Positions 1 through 5,471 of a stretch of DNA of 9,317 bases are shown here, one piece after another. Source of the stretch: an uncultured Eubacteriales bacterium. Its GTDB lineage: Bacteria; Bacillota; Clostridia; Christensenellales; UBA1242. The stretch covers positions 1-9,317 of the forward strand of contig USNN01000033.1 in NCBI GenBank assembly GCA_900556185.1, read 5' to 3'. The notes under the pieces are model-generated. The model was not told the origin of the DNA. It worked only from the letters and a program-made list of their open reading frames with translations, and ran no database searches. Position 1 is the stretch's first letter; each line of letters begins with the position of its first letter. The translations under genes were made by a program, and so were the position numbers.

Positions 1-1
1 A

Positions 2-265
2 TTTGAAAATAGAAATAGGTATGAATCTTTAAAAGAAGTTTTATGGCACAGCTTACACTTATCGCCAATGACCACAAAACAAAGGTATGGGGTAGAAGCA
101 AAAATTGTTGAAAAGATTTATGAAGACAACAAGAAAATTTCTGATAGATTATTGTTTTTAACACAATCTAAAAACTTCAAAAAGTATACCGAGAATAAAA
201 AGCAAGAATTGTTGCAAAAATTATCTACAAAATATGATTGGAAAACTATACCAGAAATAGTTTAA
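2..265 (+). CDS. C-terminal fragment of an unrecognised protein
   Basis: The frame is open from the left edge of the window to a TAA at 263-265, so this is the last 87 residues of a longer gene. The first in-frame ATG at 68 is probably internal, because the open frame continues upstream of it and no ribosome binding site precedes it. The fragment is hydrophilic, Lys-rich and predicted mostly helical, with no membrane segment or signature motif. Its tail (about the last 30 residues, ending in KYDWKTIPEIV) is vaguely like the last helix of GT4-type glycosyltransferases, but this is too weak to name a function. It is followed immediately by an intrinsic terminator, so it closes its transcription unit. 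Confidence 0.6.
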   Translation, partial: FENRNRYESLKEVLWHSLHLSPMTTKQRYGVEAKIVEKIYEDNKKISDRLLFLTQSKNFKKYTENKKQELLQKLSTKYDWKTIPEIV

Positions 266-296
266 AAAGAGAGCAGAAAAAAATCTGCTCTTTTTT
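266..296 (+). terminator. Intrinsic terminator after the left-edge gene
   Basis: An 8-bp stem, AGAGCAGA (270-277) pairing with TCTGCTCT (284-291), has a 6-nt A-rich loop and a U-tract at 291-296. It starts directly after the TAA at 263-265. A-runs on the 5' side can extend the stem against the U-tract. Confidence 0.88.
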
Positions 297-320
297 ACAT
301 TTTTTAACAAAATGTTGAAA

Positions 321-355
321 AAATAGGTGAAAAAAGATTTAACATATGATAAAAT
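321..355 (+). promoter_or_regulatory. Candidate promoter for the zinc-ribbon membrane protein
   Basis: The gene at 386 follows a terminator, so it needs its own promoter. CATATGATA at 343-351 fits the CATAnnnTA form of sporulation sigma-E/sigma-K -10 elements, with an ATA at 323-325 placed 17 bp upstream. The overlapping TATGAT (345-350) or TAAAAT (350-355) could instead be a sigma-A -10, but no good -35 sits at the right distance. In such AT-rich DNA this match may be chance. Confidence 0.3.
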
Positions 356-385
356 ATTATCGTAAAATTTATTGGAGGTAACATT

Positions 386-1246
386 ATGCCAGCAGGTTCG
401 CATGGAGGTGGTTCTGGCTCACATGGTGGGTTTAGAGGTGGTTTTTCACATAGTTCAAGTAGTAGGAGTAGTTCAAGTAGTAGGAGTAGTTCAGGGAGTA
501 GTGGCTCTGTAAGCTTTATTCCAAGAGGTCCTAGATATATAAGTTTTTGGGGAACGACTTTAGTTTTAAATAATTTAAGACAAGTTCTTTTAATGATTAT
601 TGGCTTTATTGGTGCTTGTGCATTACTAGCAATTTTTGCTGGTGGCTCATTAATTGGTGAAGCCGCAGCTGACATTAATATGATAAAGCAAGAGCAAAAA
701 TATTATTTGGTTATGATTCACGACGCAGAAGTAGACGAAGCCCTTCAGGTTGATGGTAAAGTTAAAGACAATTTTTATAAGCATAACAAGTATTACATTA
801 CATTCACTTTTGAAAATGAAGCAGGCGAGGAGTTTGAAGGTTATTCATTCTGCGTTTATGAATTAGAAAACATTCCTAAAAAGGGTTCTACAATTAAACT
901 TGCAGTTAACGATAAAGAAATTGACGCAGATACCGACGCTATTCCTATGGACTATAAAAATATGACCCTTGAAGATGATGGGGAATATCTAGAGTGTGTT
1001 AAGTCTAAAAAGAACGCAACCACAGTAGTGGTAATTGGTGTGATTGGTGTTGTAGGTGCTATAGTTGGTATTATTTTAGTTCTTGTTACTGCAGAACGAA
1101 AGAAACAAGCCGAAAAACAAGAGGCTGAACAAAAAGAACAAGCAAAAGCTGAAGAAGCCGAAAAGAAAACTAAATGCGAATATTGTGGCGCTAGAGTTCA
1201 ACCAGAAGATAAGGTTTGCTCACAGTGCGGTGCAAGACTTAGATAA
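386..1246 (+). CDS. Two-pass membrane protein with Ser/Gly/His-rich N-terminus and C-terminal zinc ribbon
   Basis: The 286-residue protein has five visible parts: a Gly/Ser/His-rich, Arg-containing N-terminus (1-45), a membrane helix (about 66-90), a 120-residue polar domain (91-211), a second membrane helix (212-235), and a charged Lys/Glu/Ala/Gln coiled coil (236-262) ending in a zinc ribbon with CxxC pairs C264/C267 and C278/C281. Basic residues flanking the helices suggest both ends are cytoplasmic and the middle domain is outside; that domain has two cysteines (C156, C204) that could form a disulfide. It loosely resembles DUF3592-type domains (a GKV start, a beta-rich core, then KGSTI and an IPMDYKN end). 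The start is fixed by GGAGGT at 374-379, six bases before the ATG. It stands alone between two terminators. The function is unknown; sensing or scaffolding at the membrane is inference. Confidence 0.85.
   Translation: MPAGSHGGGSGSHGGFRGGFSHSSSSRSSSSSRSSSGSSGSVSFIPRGPRYISFWGTTLVLNNLRQVLLMIIGFIGACALLAIFAGGSLIGEAAADINMIKQEQKYYLVMIHDAEVDEALQVDGKVKDNFYKHNKYYITFTFENEAGEEFEGYSFCVYELENIPKKGSTIKLAVNDKEIDADTDAIPMDYKNMTLEDDGEYLECVKSKKNATTVVVIGVIGVVGAIVGIILVLVTAERKKQAEKQEAEQKEQAKAEEAEKKTKCEYCGARVQPEDKVCSQCGARLR
452..493 (+). repeat. In-frame 18-bp tandem repeat coding for a Ser/Arg tract
   Basis: The unit AGTTCAAGTAGTAGGAGT occurs perfectly at 452-469 and 470-487, and its first six bases recur at 488-493. 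It codes for repeated SSSSRS within the low-complexity N-terminus. Because the period is a multiple of three, gain or loss of a unit would keep the frame. Confidence 0.9.
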
Positions 1247-1258
1247 TTTAGTTAGAAT

Positions 1259-1287
1259 AAAAAGGTCGGAGATTTCCGACCTTTTTT
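1259..1287. terminator. Bidirectional terminator between two convergent genes
   Basis: The stem GGTCGGA (1264-1270) pairs with TCCGACC (1275-1281) across a 4-nt loop and is extended by AAA/TTT. There is a T-run at 1282-1287 for the + strand, and an A-run at 1259-1263 gives a U-tract on the minus strand. It lies between the stops of the zinc-ribbon gene (1246) and the degV-type gene (1308) and can end both transcripts. Confidence 0.9.
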
Positions 1288-1307
1288 GTATCTAAAAACT
1301 TTATATT

Positions 1308-2177
1308 TTATGCGTTTCTTGTGTAAGCGGTGAAATATAGGGCAAGTGTCCCCGGTCCTGAGTGAGAAACAATAATAGGGCCAAGTGGGTTAATGGTAAT
1401 ATCTAAATTAGGGTTTATTTTTAGTAGTTCAGACTTTAATTCCTCAGCATCTTCAATAGCTTTGGCTTCACTTATAAACACTTTATTAGATTGCCCGTTA
1501 TAATACTTTTTAAACTTTTCTATTATTGTGTGAAATGCTTTTTTCTTGCCAATAACCTTTTGGGCTTGCACAATTTTGCCAGTGTTATCTACGTGCAAAA
1601 CTGGTTTTAGTTTAATTAAATTGCCAATAAGAGCAATAGATTTTGGTATTCTTCCGCCACGAGCAAGATATTTTAAATCATCTACCATAAAAAAGTGAAC
1701 AATGCTTAATTTTAGGCTTTCCGCTAGCTCTACGGCTTCGGTTATGCTTAAGTTTGCTTCGTTAATCTTTTGGTTTAGTATAGAGATTAATAGTCCAAGT
1801 CCAGATGATTGGCAAAGTGTGTCCACAACATATATTTTATTTTCGTGGGTTTCATTTAGTTTATCTGCAACATACTTAAATCTTTCACAGGTGCCACTCA
1901 TTCCGCTAGAAAAAGACAAGTGAAGAATGTCTTTGCCTGAGTTTAGTAAAGTTGTTAAATAATTTTCTATCTCAGTTTCGTTTGGTTGGCTGGTTCTTGT
2001 TATTGCACCTGCTTCCATTTTATTGCATATATCAACAGTTGATAGGGTTGATGTGCTAGAAGAAAATTCTTCTCCATCAATATAAAAATTCATTGGCATT
2101 ACGCTTACATTCATATCTTCAATTTGAGTTTTAGTTAAATCGCACGCATTTTCGGTGCTTAAGATAAATTCTCGCAT
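1308..2177 (-). CDS. DegV family fatty-acid-binding protein (FakB type)
   Basis: This 289-residue protein is a normal-length DegV/FakB protein. Family members bind a fatty acid and present it to the kinase FakA, giving acyl-phosphate for phospholipid synthesis. Visible motifs: an N-terminal STENACDL that replaces the usual TDSxxDL; TSQP at 62-65 and SSGMSGT at 90-96, which line the carboxylate end of the pocket; DT at 119-120; LKYLARGGRI at 168-177; and a C-terminal GPIIVSHSGPG (266-276) with the conserved His272. The start has a strong ribosome binding site, AAGGAGG on the minus strand (2183-2189). It is a single-gene unit, convergent to the zinc-ribbon gene and divergent from the XRE gene. 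No fakA is in the window, and the lipid specificity cannot be read from sequence. The E9-N10 change at the N-terminal motif is unusual but lies in a variable part of the family. Confidence 0.93.
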   Translation of the reverse strand: MREFILSTENACDLTKTQIEDMNVSVMPMNFYIDGEEFSSSTSTLSTVDICNKMEAGAITRTSQPNETEIENYLTTLLNSGKDILHLSFSSGMSGTCERFKYVADKLNETHENKIYVVDTLCQSSGLGLLISILNQKINEANLSITEAVELAESLKLSIVHFFMVDDLKYLARGGRIPKSIALIGNLIKLKPVLHVDNTGKIVQAQKVIGKKKAFHTIIEKFKKYYNGQSNKVFISEAKAIEDAEELKSELLKINPNLDITINPLGPIIVSHSGPGTLALYFTAYTRNA

Positions 2178-2221
2178 AGTGTCCTCCTTATGTTTAGTAT
2201 ATGATAAGTGTACAACGTGTT

Positions 2222-2227
2222 ATTATA
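2222..2227 (-). promoter_or_regulatory. Candidate -10 element for the degV-type gene
   Basis: Read on the minus strand this is a perfect TATAAT, about 45 bp upstream of the degV-type start. No convincing -35 lies 16-18 bp further upstream. A second possibility is TATACT closer to the gene (plus-strand 2198-2203). Confidence 0.35.
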
Positions 2228-2277
2228 TTAGTAAATCTATTGATAATTTGATTAGTCTATTGCAGTTTTTGTGGTAG

Positions 2278-2312
2278 TAGAGTTAATAAAAACAACTCTA
2301 TCCACAGTAGAG
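2278..2312. promoter_or_regulatory. Overlapping inverted repeats, candidate operator
   Basis: TAGAGTT (2278-2284) and AACTCTA (2294-2300) form a perfect 7-bp inverted repeat with a 9-nt spacer. The right arm also pairs with a third copy: CTCTA (2296-2300) with TAGAG (2308-2312). Three half-sites in alternating orientation, 26 bp upstream of the XRE promoter -35, would suit a regulator-binding site for autoregulation or control of the divergent degV gene. That role is inference. No U-tract follows, so it is not a terminator. Confidence 0.4.
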
Positions 2313-2337
2313 AAGTGAAAAATTGACGCCATTTTAG

Positions 2338-2372
2338 TTGAAAAATTAAAATTTTTAGTATATACTTATGGT
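2338..2372 (+). promoter_or_regulatory. Sigma-A type promoter placing the start of transcription at the XRE start codon
   Basis: TTGAAA (2338-2343), a 17-bp spacer and TATACT (2361-2366) make a near-consensus promoter. Transcription should begin about seven bases after the -10, at or next to the A of the ATG at 2373. No Shine-Dalgarno sequence lies before the ATG, which agrees with a leaderless mRNA. Confidence 0.75.
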
Positions 2373-2990
2373 ATGGAAGAATTGGAACAGATATTAGCAC
2401 AAAATATTGTTAAATACAGAACGGCATCTGGCTTAACCCAGTTGGATTTAGCAGAAGCATTAAATTATTCAGATAAATCTATATCTAAATGGGAGCGTGG
2501 AAACGGGGTGCCGGATGTTATTGTGCTTAAAAAAATGGCAGATTTATTTGGCGTTAAAGTAGACGACCTTCTTACCAAGCACGATGAATCGGACCCTGTG
2601 GATATTCCAAATATAAAGGCACTTACAATCCGTAGGTTAATGGCAACATTGCTTTCGTGTGGGCTAGTTTGGCTTATTGCAACGCTTGTGTATGTGGTTC
2701 TTAATATGGTTGGAGTTGCGGGTGCATGGCGAAGTTTTATATACGCTATTCCTGTTACAATGATTGTTGCAACAGTGTTTAGTGCCTTGTGGGCAAATAG
2801 GTTAGTTACATCTATATGTGTTTCACTGTTAGTTTGGTCTATTTTAATTAGTGTGTATATCACGTTTATTGGCACTAAGGCTTGGCTACTATTTTTTATT
2901 GGAATACCAATGCAAATATTGATTATTTTCTTCGCAATATTTATGAAGAATAAGCCATTTTTTAGATTTAGACCAAAAAACAAAAAATAA
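2373..2990 (+). CDS. XRE-family helix-turn-helix regulator with four C-terminal membrane helices
   Basis: This 205-residue protein starts with a Cro/C1-type HTH (about 9-65), with the classic LTQLDLAEAL...SDKSISKWERG...PD pattern and the LADLFGVKVDDLL-like end. A short linker (66-88) leads to four hydrophobic segments (about 90-111, 119-140, 144-165, 169-191) and a basic cytoplasmic tail ending PKNKK. The DNA-binding domain is thus tethered to the inner face of the membrane. This architecture is known in Bacillota, often beside transporter or stress genes, but the signal sensed is unknown. No ribosome binding site precedes the ATG; the promoter predicts a leaderless transcript. It is divergent from the degV-type gene, and a candidate operator lies between them. 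A hairpin with U-tract at 3020-3052 separates it from minD. Confidence 0.88.
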   Translation: MEELEQILAQNIVKYRTASGLTQLDLAEALNYSDKSISKWERGNGVPDVIVLKKMADLFGVKVDDLLTKHDESDPVDIPNIKALTIRRLMATLLSCGLVWLIATLVYVVLNMVGVAGAWRSFIYAIPVTMIVATVFSALWANRLVTSICVSLLVWSILISVYITFIGTKAWLLFFIGIPMQILIIFFAIFMKNKPFFRFRPKNKK

Positions 2991-3019
2991 TACAAAAATC
3001 AGTTTTAATAACAATAGTC

Positions 3020-3052
3020 ACTTGATAGATAATTTATCTATCAAGTTTTTTT
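3020..3052 (+). terminator. Strong intrinsic terminator or attenuator just before minD
   Basis: A perfect 12-bp stem (3020-3031 with 3035-3046), closed by a 3-nt loop, is followed by a run of seven T (3046-3052). It lies 29 bp after the XRE stop, and its U-tract ends 12 bp before the minD start codon. There is no room for a promoter between hairpin and minD, so minD must depend on read-through or conditional termination. Confidence 0.85.
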
Positions 3053-3064
3053 ATTGGGGAAGAT

Positions 3065-3781
3065 ATGGTAGAGAAAAAGGTAATAGCAGTTGTTAGTGGG
3101 AAAGGTGGAGTTGGTAAAACCACCATTACAGCCAATTTGGGCATTGTTTTAGCACTAGATTATAACTCGGTATGCTTGGTGGATGGCGACTTTGGGCTTA
3201 ATAACCTAGACTGTGTGTTGGGTGTGGAAACTAGTGATAATTGTTACGATTTTTTGGATATAGTAGAAGGTAATTGCAGGCTTAATCAGGCTGTTAATAA
3301 AGACGATATGCTAGAAACGTTGTATTTACTAACTAGTTCTACTATAAATAGTAATAAATTAGTTAGTAAGGACAATTTTAGTAAACTAATTCAAAAATTA
3401 AATAAGGTTTTTGATTATACAATTATAGACGCTCCAGCGGGGCTAGATTTTTCGTTTGAAAGAGCCATAATGCCAGCAACAAAAATTATAGTTGTGGTAA
3501 CGCCCACAATAACTTCGCTTGTGGATGCAAGTAAAACTATTCAAAAATTAAAGTCTATAGGTAAGTTTGATATTGTAGTGGTGGTGAACAGGCTAGTGGA
3601 TAAATACGTTAAAAGTGGGGATATGGTAACCGTTAGTCAAATTGAAGAACTGTTACTTGTGCCAGTTATTGGAGTAGTTCACGAAAATATTAACTTGTGT
3701 GTGGGTAAAAATCTGAAGACCTTATTTAATAAAGATAAATCACTTTTAAAAGAATTTAGGATTATAGTGGGGAGAGTATAA
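3065..3781 (+). CDS. minD: Septum-site determining ATPase MinD, lacking the membrane-targeting tail
   Basis: MinD is a deviant-Walker ATPase that dimerises on the membrane with ATP and recruits MinC to block division away from mid-cell. Visible here: deviant Walker A GKGGVGKTT (12-20, signature Lys13), switch I DGDFGLNNLD (40-49), YDFLDIVEGN (61-70), Walker B and switch II YTIIDAPAG (118-126), VTPTITSLVDA (145-155), and the MinD-typical SGDM (184-187) and VPVIGVV (199-205). The protein is 238 residues against about 265-270 for the family. It ends in FRIIVGRV, just where others continue with a linker and a C-terminal amphipathic membrane helix, and neither alternative frame restores that tail. 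The start has GGGGA at 3056-3060. It is coupled to the next gene (3-bp gap). No minC is nearby. The MinD call is firm; membrane association is doubtful. Confidence 0.93.
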   Translation: MVEKKVIAVVSGKGGVGKTTITANLGIVLALDYNSVCLVDGDFGLNNLDCVLGVETSDNCYDFLDIVEGNCRLNQAVNKDDMLETLYLLTSSTINSNKLVSKDNFSKLIQKLNKVFDYTIIDAPAGLDFSFERAIMPATKIIVVVTPTITSLVDASKTIQKLKSIGKFDIVVVVNRLVDKYVKSGDMVTVSQIEELLLVPVIGVVHENINLCVGKNLKTLFNKDKSLLKEFRIIVGRV

Positions 3782-3784
3782 ATT

Positions 3785-3985
3785 ATGGATTCTATATTTA
3801 ACCGAACTAAAAATGCAATTTGTAAAGACAATTATAATAAATTTATTTATATAGATAAACTTATTAAAAACGCAATAAACTCAGGGCTAGACGGGGTGGT
3901 TACAGGTGTAGACGTTTATTCGGAGCCAGCAAATATATCCACTAGTGAGATAGATATAAAAATTGTGGTTAGATGCAAGTGCTAA
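3785..3985 (+). CDS. minE: Short MinE-like protein (reduced N-terminal half)
   Basis: This 66-residue protein starts three bases after the minD stop, with a GGGGAG ribosome binding site (3769-3774) inside the end of minD. That is the position of minE in many Clostridia. Residues about 22-61 align without gaps to the topological-specificity domain of E. coli MinE as I recall it: an amphipathic helix (IDKLIKNAI), an LD turn, two beta strands (VVTGVDVY and STSEIDIKIVV), and the shared IS-x-x-E pattern. The first 20 residues begin MDSIFNR, resembling the MinE membrane-binding start MxxFF-x-R, but the segment carrying the MinD-binding helix is about 20 residues shorter than usual. MinE normally triggers MinD ATP hydrolysis and release from the membrane. 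Identity rests on gene order plus this weak match; a small unrelated protein remains possible. Confidence 0.6.
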   Translation: MDSIFNRTKNAICKDNYNKFIYIDKLIKNAINSGLDGVVTGVDVYSEPANISTSEIDIKIVVRCKC

Positions 3986-4031
3986 ATCGCTTTAATTTAA
4001 AGGGGTTTAGAGTGCTATGACAGACATAATA

Positions 4032-4065
4032 GTTATAAATTATTTTTGGTAAAATATACTTTATT
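4032..4065 (+). promoter_or_regulatory. Candidate promoter directly in front of the spoIVFA-like gene
   Basis: TATACT at 4055-4060 ends five bases before the ATG at 4066, and TAAAAT (4050-4055) with an upstream TGG forms an extended -10 as an alternative. The -35 region (GTTATA, 4032-4037) is poor for sigma-A. TATACTTT also fits the xATAnnnT core of a sigma-E -10, with ATA (4035-4037) 17 bp upstream; B. subtilis spoIVF is sigma-E dependent. Use of TATACT would give a leaderless mRNA. Confidence 0.4.
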
Positions 4066-4560
4066 ATGAAGAAAAAGATAACTTATAAGTTTTTAAGTTG
4101 TATGCTTGCTATATTTGTTTTAAGCACGGTAGCGGTTTGCTATTTAATTAATACCAACCTAAGTGAAAGGGTGTTTGATATAGAAAACGACTACAAATTA
4201 AAGTTTGTGGATAGCACCGATTATAAACTAAACCTTGCTGGAACTGAAAAGGTGTTGTTGCCTTCACCAATTTTAAATATGAGTGAAGAAGCGGGCAAAA
4301 TAAAAATAGAAGTTTTGGAAAATTCGGTTATATATGCACCAATAGACTGCAAGGTATCTGAAATAACTAGTGATGGCGCAATAGTTTTAACTAAAAATAA
4401 AATAAAGTGCAAACTATTCAATCTTATTGTGGGTGTAATTAAAAATAAGGAAGTGGAAGTTGGTGAAGTAATTGGGTCGGTGAACGGCTCATATCTTTAT
4501 GCTGAAGTGTTTTATGGTAAAAGAAAACTTAGTTTAGATGAAATTAAGGGGCTAAATTAA
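4066..4560 (+). CDS. spoIVFA: SpoIVFA-like membrane-anchored degenerate M23/LytM protein
   Basis: The 164-residue protein has a basic start (KKK), one signal-anchor helix (about 9-28), a polar region, and a C-terminal degenerate peptidase M23/LytM fold (about 86-156): NSVIYAPIDCKVSEI, VEVGEVIGSV, and YLYAEVFYGKRKLS. The metal-binding His/Asp residues of active M23 enzymes are absent. SpoIVFA in B. subtilis (longer, about 264 residues) holds and inhibits the SpoIVFB protease in the forespore outer membrane until signalled. The stop overlaps the spoIVFB start by one base (TAATG), which strongly supports the pairing. An in-frame stop at 4036 and the absence of another start codon leave ATG 4066 as the start, although no ribosome binding site precedes it. 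The family call leans on gene order as much as on sequence. Confidence 0.72.
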   Translation: MKKKITYKFLSCMLAIFVLSTVAVCYLINTNLSERVFDIENDYKLKFVDSTDYKLNLAGTEKVLLPSPILNMSEEAGKIKIEVLENSVIYAPIDCKVSEITSDGAIVLTKNKIKCKLFNLIVGVIKNKEVEVGEVIGSVNGSYLYAEVFYGKRKLSLDEIKGLN

Positions 4561-5414
4561 TGAAAAAACGGCATTTTCAGTTTAAGTTGACTATTCACCC
4601 ACTATTTATACTGCTAGGTGTTGTTCTTGCTTTATTTGGGGCGTTTTCGGTGTTTATTTGGTGCTCGTTGTTCGCCCTGTTGCACGAACTGGGGCATAGT
4701 TTGGTTGCAGAACACTTTGGCTATAAAATGAATAAAATTAGGCTTATGCCGTTTGGAGCCGAAGTTTATGGCGACACTGATAGTTTTGATAGTGTAGACG
4801 AAATATACATAGCTCTAGCAGGACCTGCTGTTAACTTTGTTATATGCTTAATACTTTTGGGTCTTTGGTGGGTTGCGCCGTGGGTGTACAATTTTACCGA
4901 CGAAATATTTAAAACTAATCTTATGATGGGTGTGTTTAATTTGTTGCCGTTTTTCCCACTTGATGGTGGAAGGGTGCTTTTGTGTGTATTGTCAACTAAA
5001 ATGGAGAGAAAAAAGAGTGCTGGTATCGTGAAAAAATTGACAATCGCCTTTTCGGTAGTTTTGTTTTTATGTTTTGTGTTGACAATTTTTAATAACATTA
5101 ATTTAAGCCTTGGGGTTATGGCGTTTTTTTTGCTGTTTACGGCAACTAGCAGTGCAAAAGACGCAGTGTATCAAAAAATTGATATAACTAAACTCGCTAC
5201 CACTAAAAGTGTTAGGTGGGTGACGGTTTCGGTGCCTAAAAACGTGAAAGTTTATGAACTAAATAGGTTTCACTCTAAAAACCGAATAACCGAGTTTATT
5301 GTGATAGATGAGAATTGCAACGAATTGTTTAGATTTTCAGAACTAGACTTGTGGCTAAAAAAGACGGAAATTCCGCAAACTACAAGTGTTTTTGAACTTG
5401 TTAATTATTTATAA
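4560..5414 (+). CDS. spoIVFB: SpoIVFB-type intramembrane site-2 metalloprotease
   Basis: SpoIVFB cuts pro-sigma-K inside the membrane late in sporulation. This 284-residue protein has the full catalytic set: HELGH at 42-46 (zinc ligands H42 and H46, catalytic E43) in a membrane helix, and NLLPFFPLDGGR at 127-138 with the third ligand D135. Other family features are the TIHP start (11-14), MPFGAEV (63-69), and ALAGPAVNF (85-93). Membrane segments lie at about 14-37, 38-55, 85-108, 118-140, 160-178 and 182-197. A soluble C-terminal domain follows (about 205-284), in the place of the ATP-binding CBS domain of B. subtilis SpoIVFB. Start: AAGGGG at 4546-4551, eight bases before the ATG, which overlaps the upstream stop by one base. 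It marks the organism as a spore former or a descendant of one; a non-sporulation S2P role cannot be excluded. Confidence 0.9.
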   Translation: MKKRHFQFKLTIHPLFILLGVVLALFGAFSVFIWCSLFALLHELGHSLVAEHFGYKMNKIRLMPFGAEVYGDTDSFDSVDEIYIALAGPAVNFVICLILLGLWWVAPWVYNFTDEIFKTNLMMGVFNLLPFFPLDGGRVLLCVLSTKMERKKSAGIVKKLTIAFSVVLFLCFVLTIFNNINLSLGVMAFFLLFTATSSAKDAVYQKIDITKLATTKSVRWVTVSVPKNVKVYELNRFHSKNRITEFIVIDENCNELFRFSELDLWLKKTEIPQTTSVFELVNYL

Positions 5415-5436
5415 TAAAATTATGAAAATATAATTA

Positions 5437-5465
5437 TTGACAAAATTATGTGTGTGTGATACAAT
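5437..5465 (+). promoter_or_regulatory. Strong sigma-A promoter of the rplU operon
   Basis: Perfect -35 TTGACA (5437-5442), a 17-bp spacer and TACAAT (5460-5465) preceded by TGA (extended -10). Transcription should start near 5472, leaving a leader of about 78 nt before rplU. The spacer holds a (TG)5 run at 5449-5458. Confidence 0.9.
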
Positions 5466-5471
5466 CATTAA

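Noticed and set aside
452..493. Tandem repeat as a CRISPR or regulatory array
   Set aside because: There are no spacers, and the repeat is in frame inside a coding gene.
304..675. Minus-strand open frame rich in Pro/Leu/Glu
   Set aside because: It is the antisense shadow of the Ser/Gly-rich repeat of the gene at 386 and has no ribosome binding site or family match.
2298..2306. CTATCCACA, one mismatch from the DnaA box TTATCCACA
   Set aside because: Only a single site, within a promoter region, with no cluster, DnaA gene or AT-rich unwinding element; not evidence for an origin.
2465..2995. Minus-strand open frame opposite the XRE gene
   Set aside because: Complementary shadow of a gene with a clear HTH and membrane helices; no ribosome binding site or recognisable product.
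4017..4052. 11-codon open frame (MTDIIVINYFW) between the minE-like and spoIVFA-like genes
   Set aside because: An AAGGGG stretch lies upstream but rather far away, the composition is that of AT-rich noise, and it overlaps the -10 region; not supported as a leader peptide.
5449..5458. (TG)5 run in the rplU promoter spacer as a phase-variation switch
   Set aside because: Five units are too few for frequent slippage, and switching an essential ribosomal operon is implausible.
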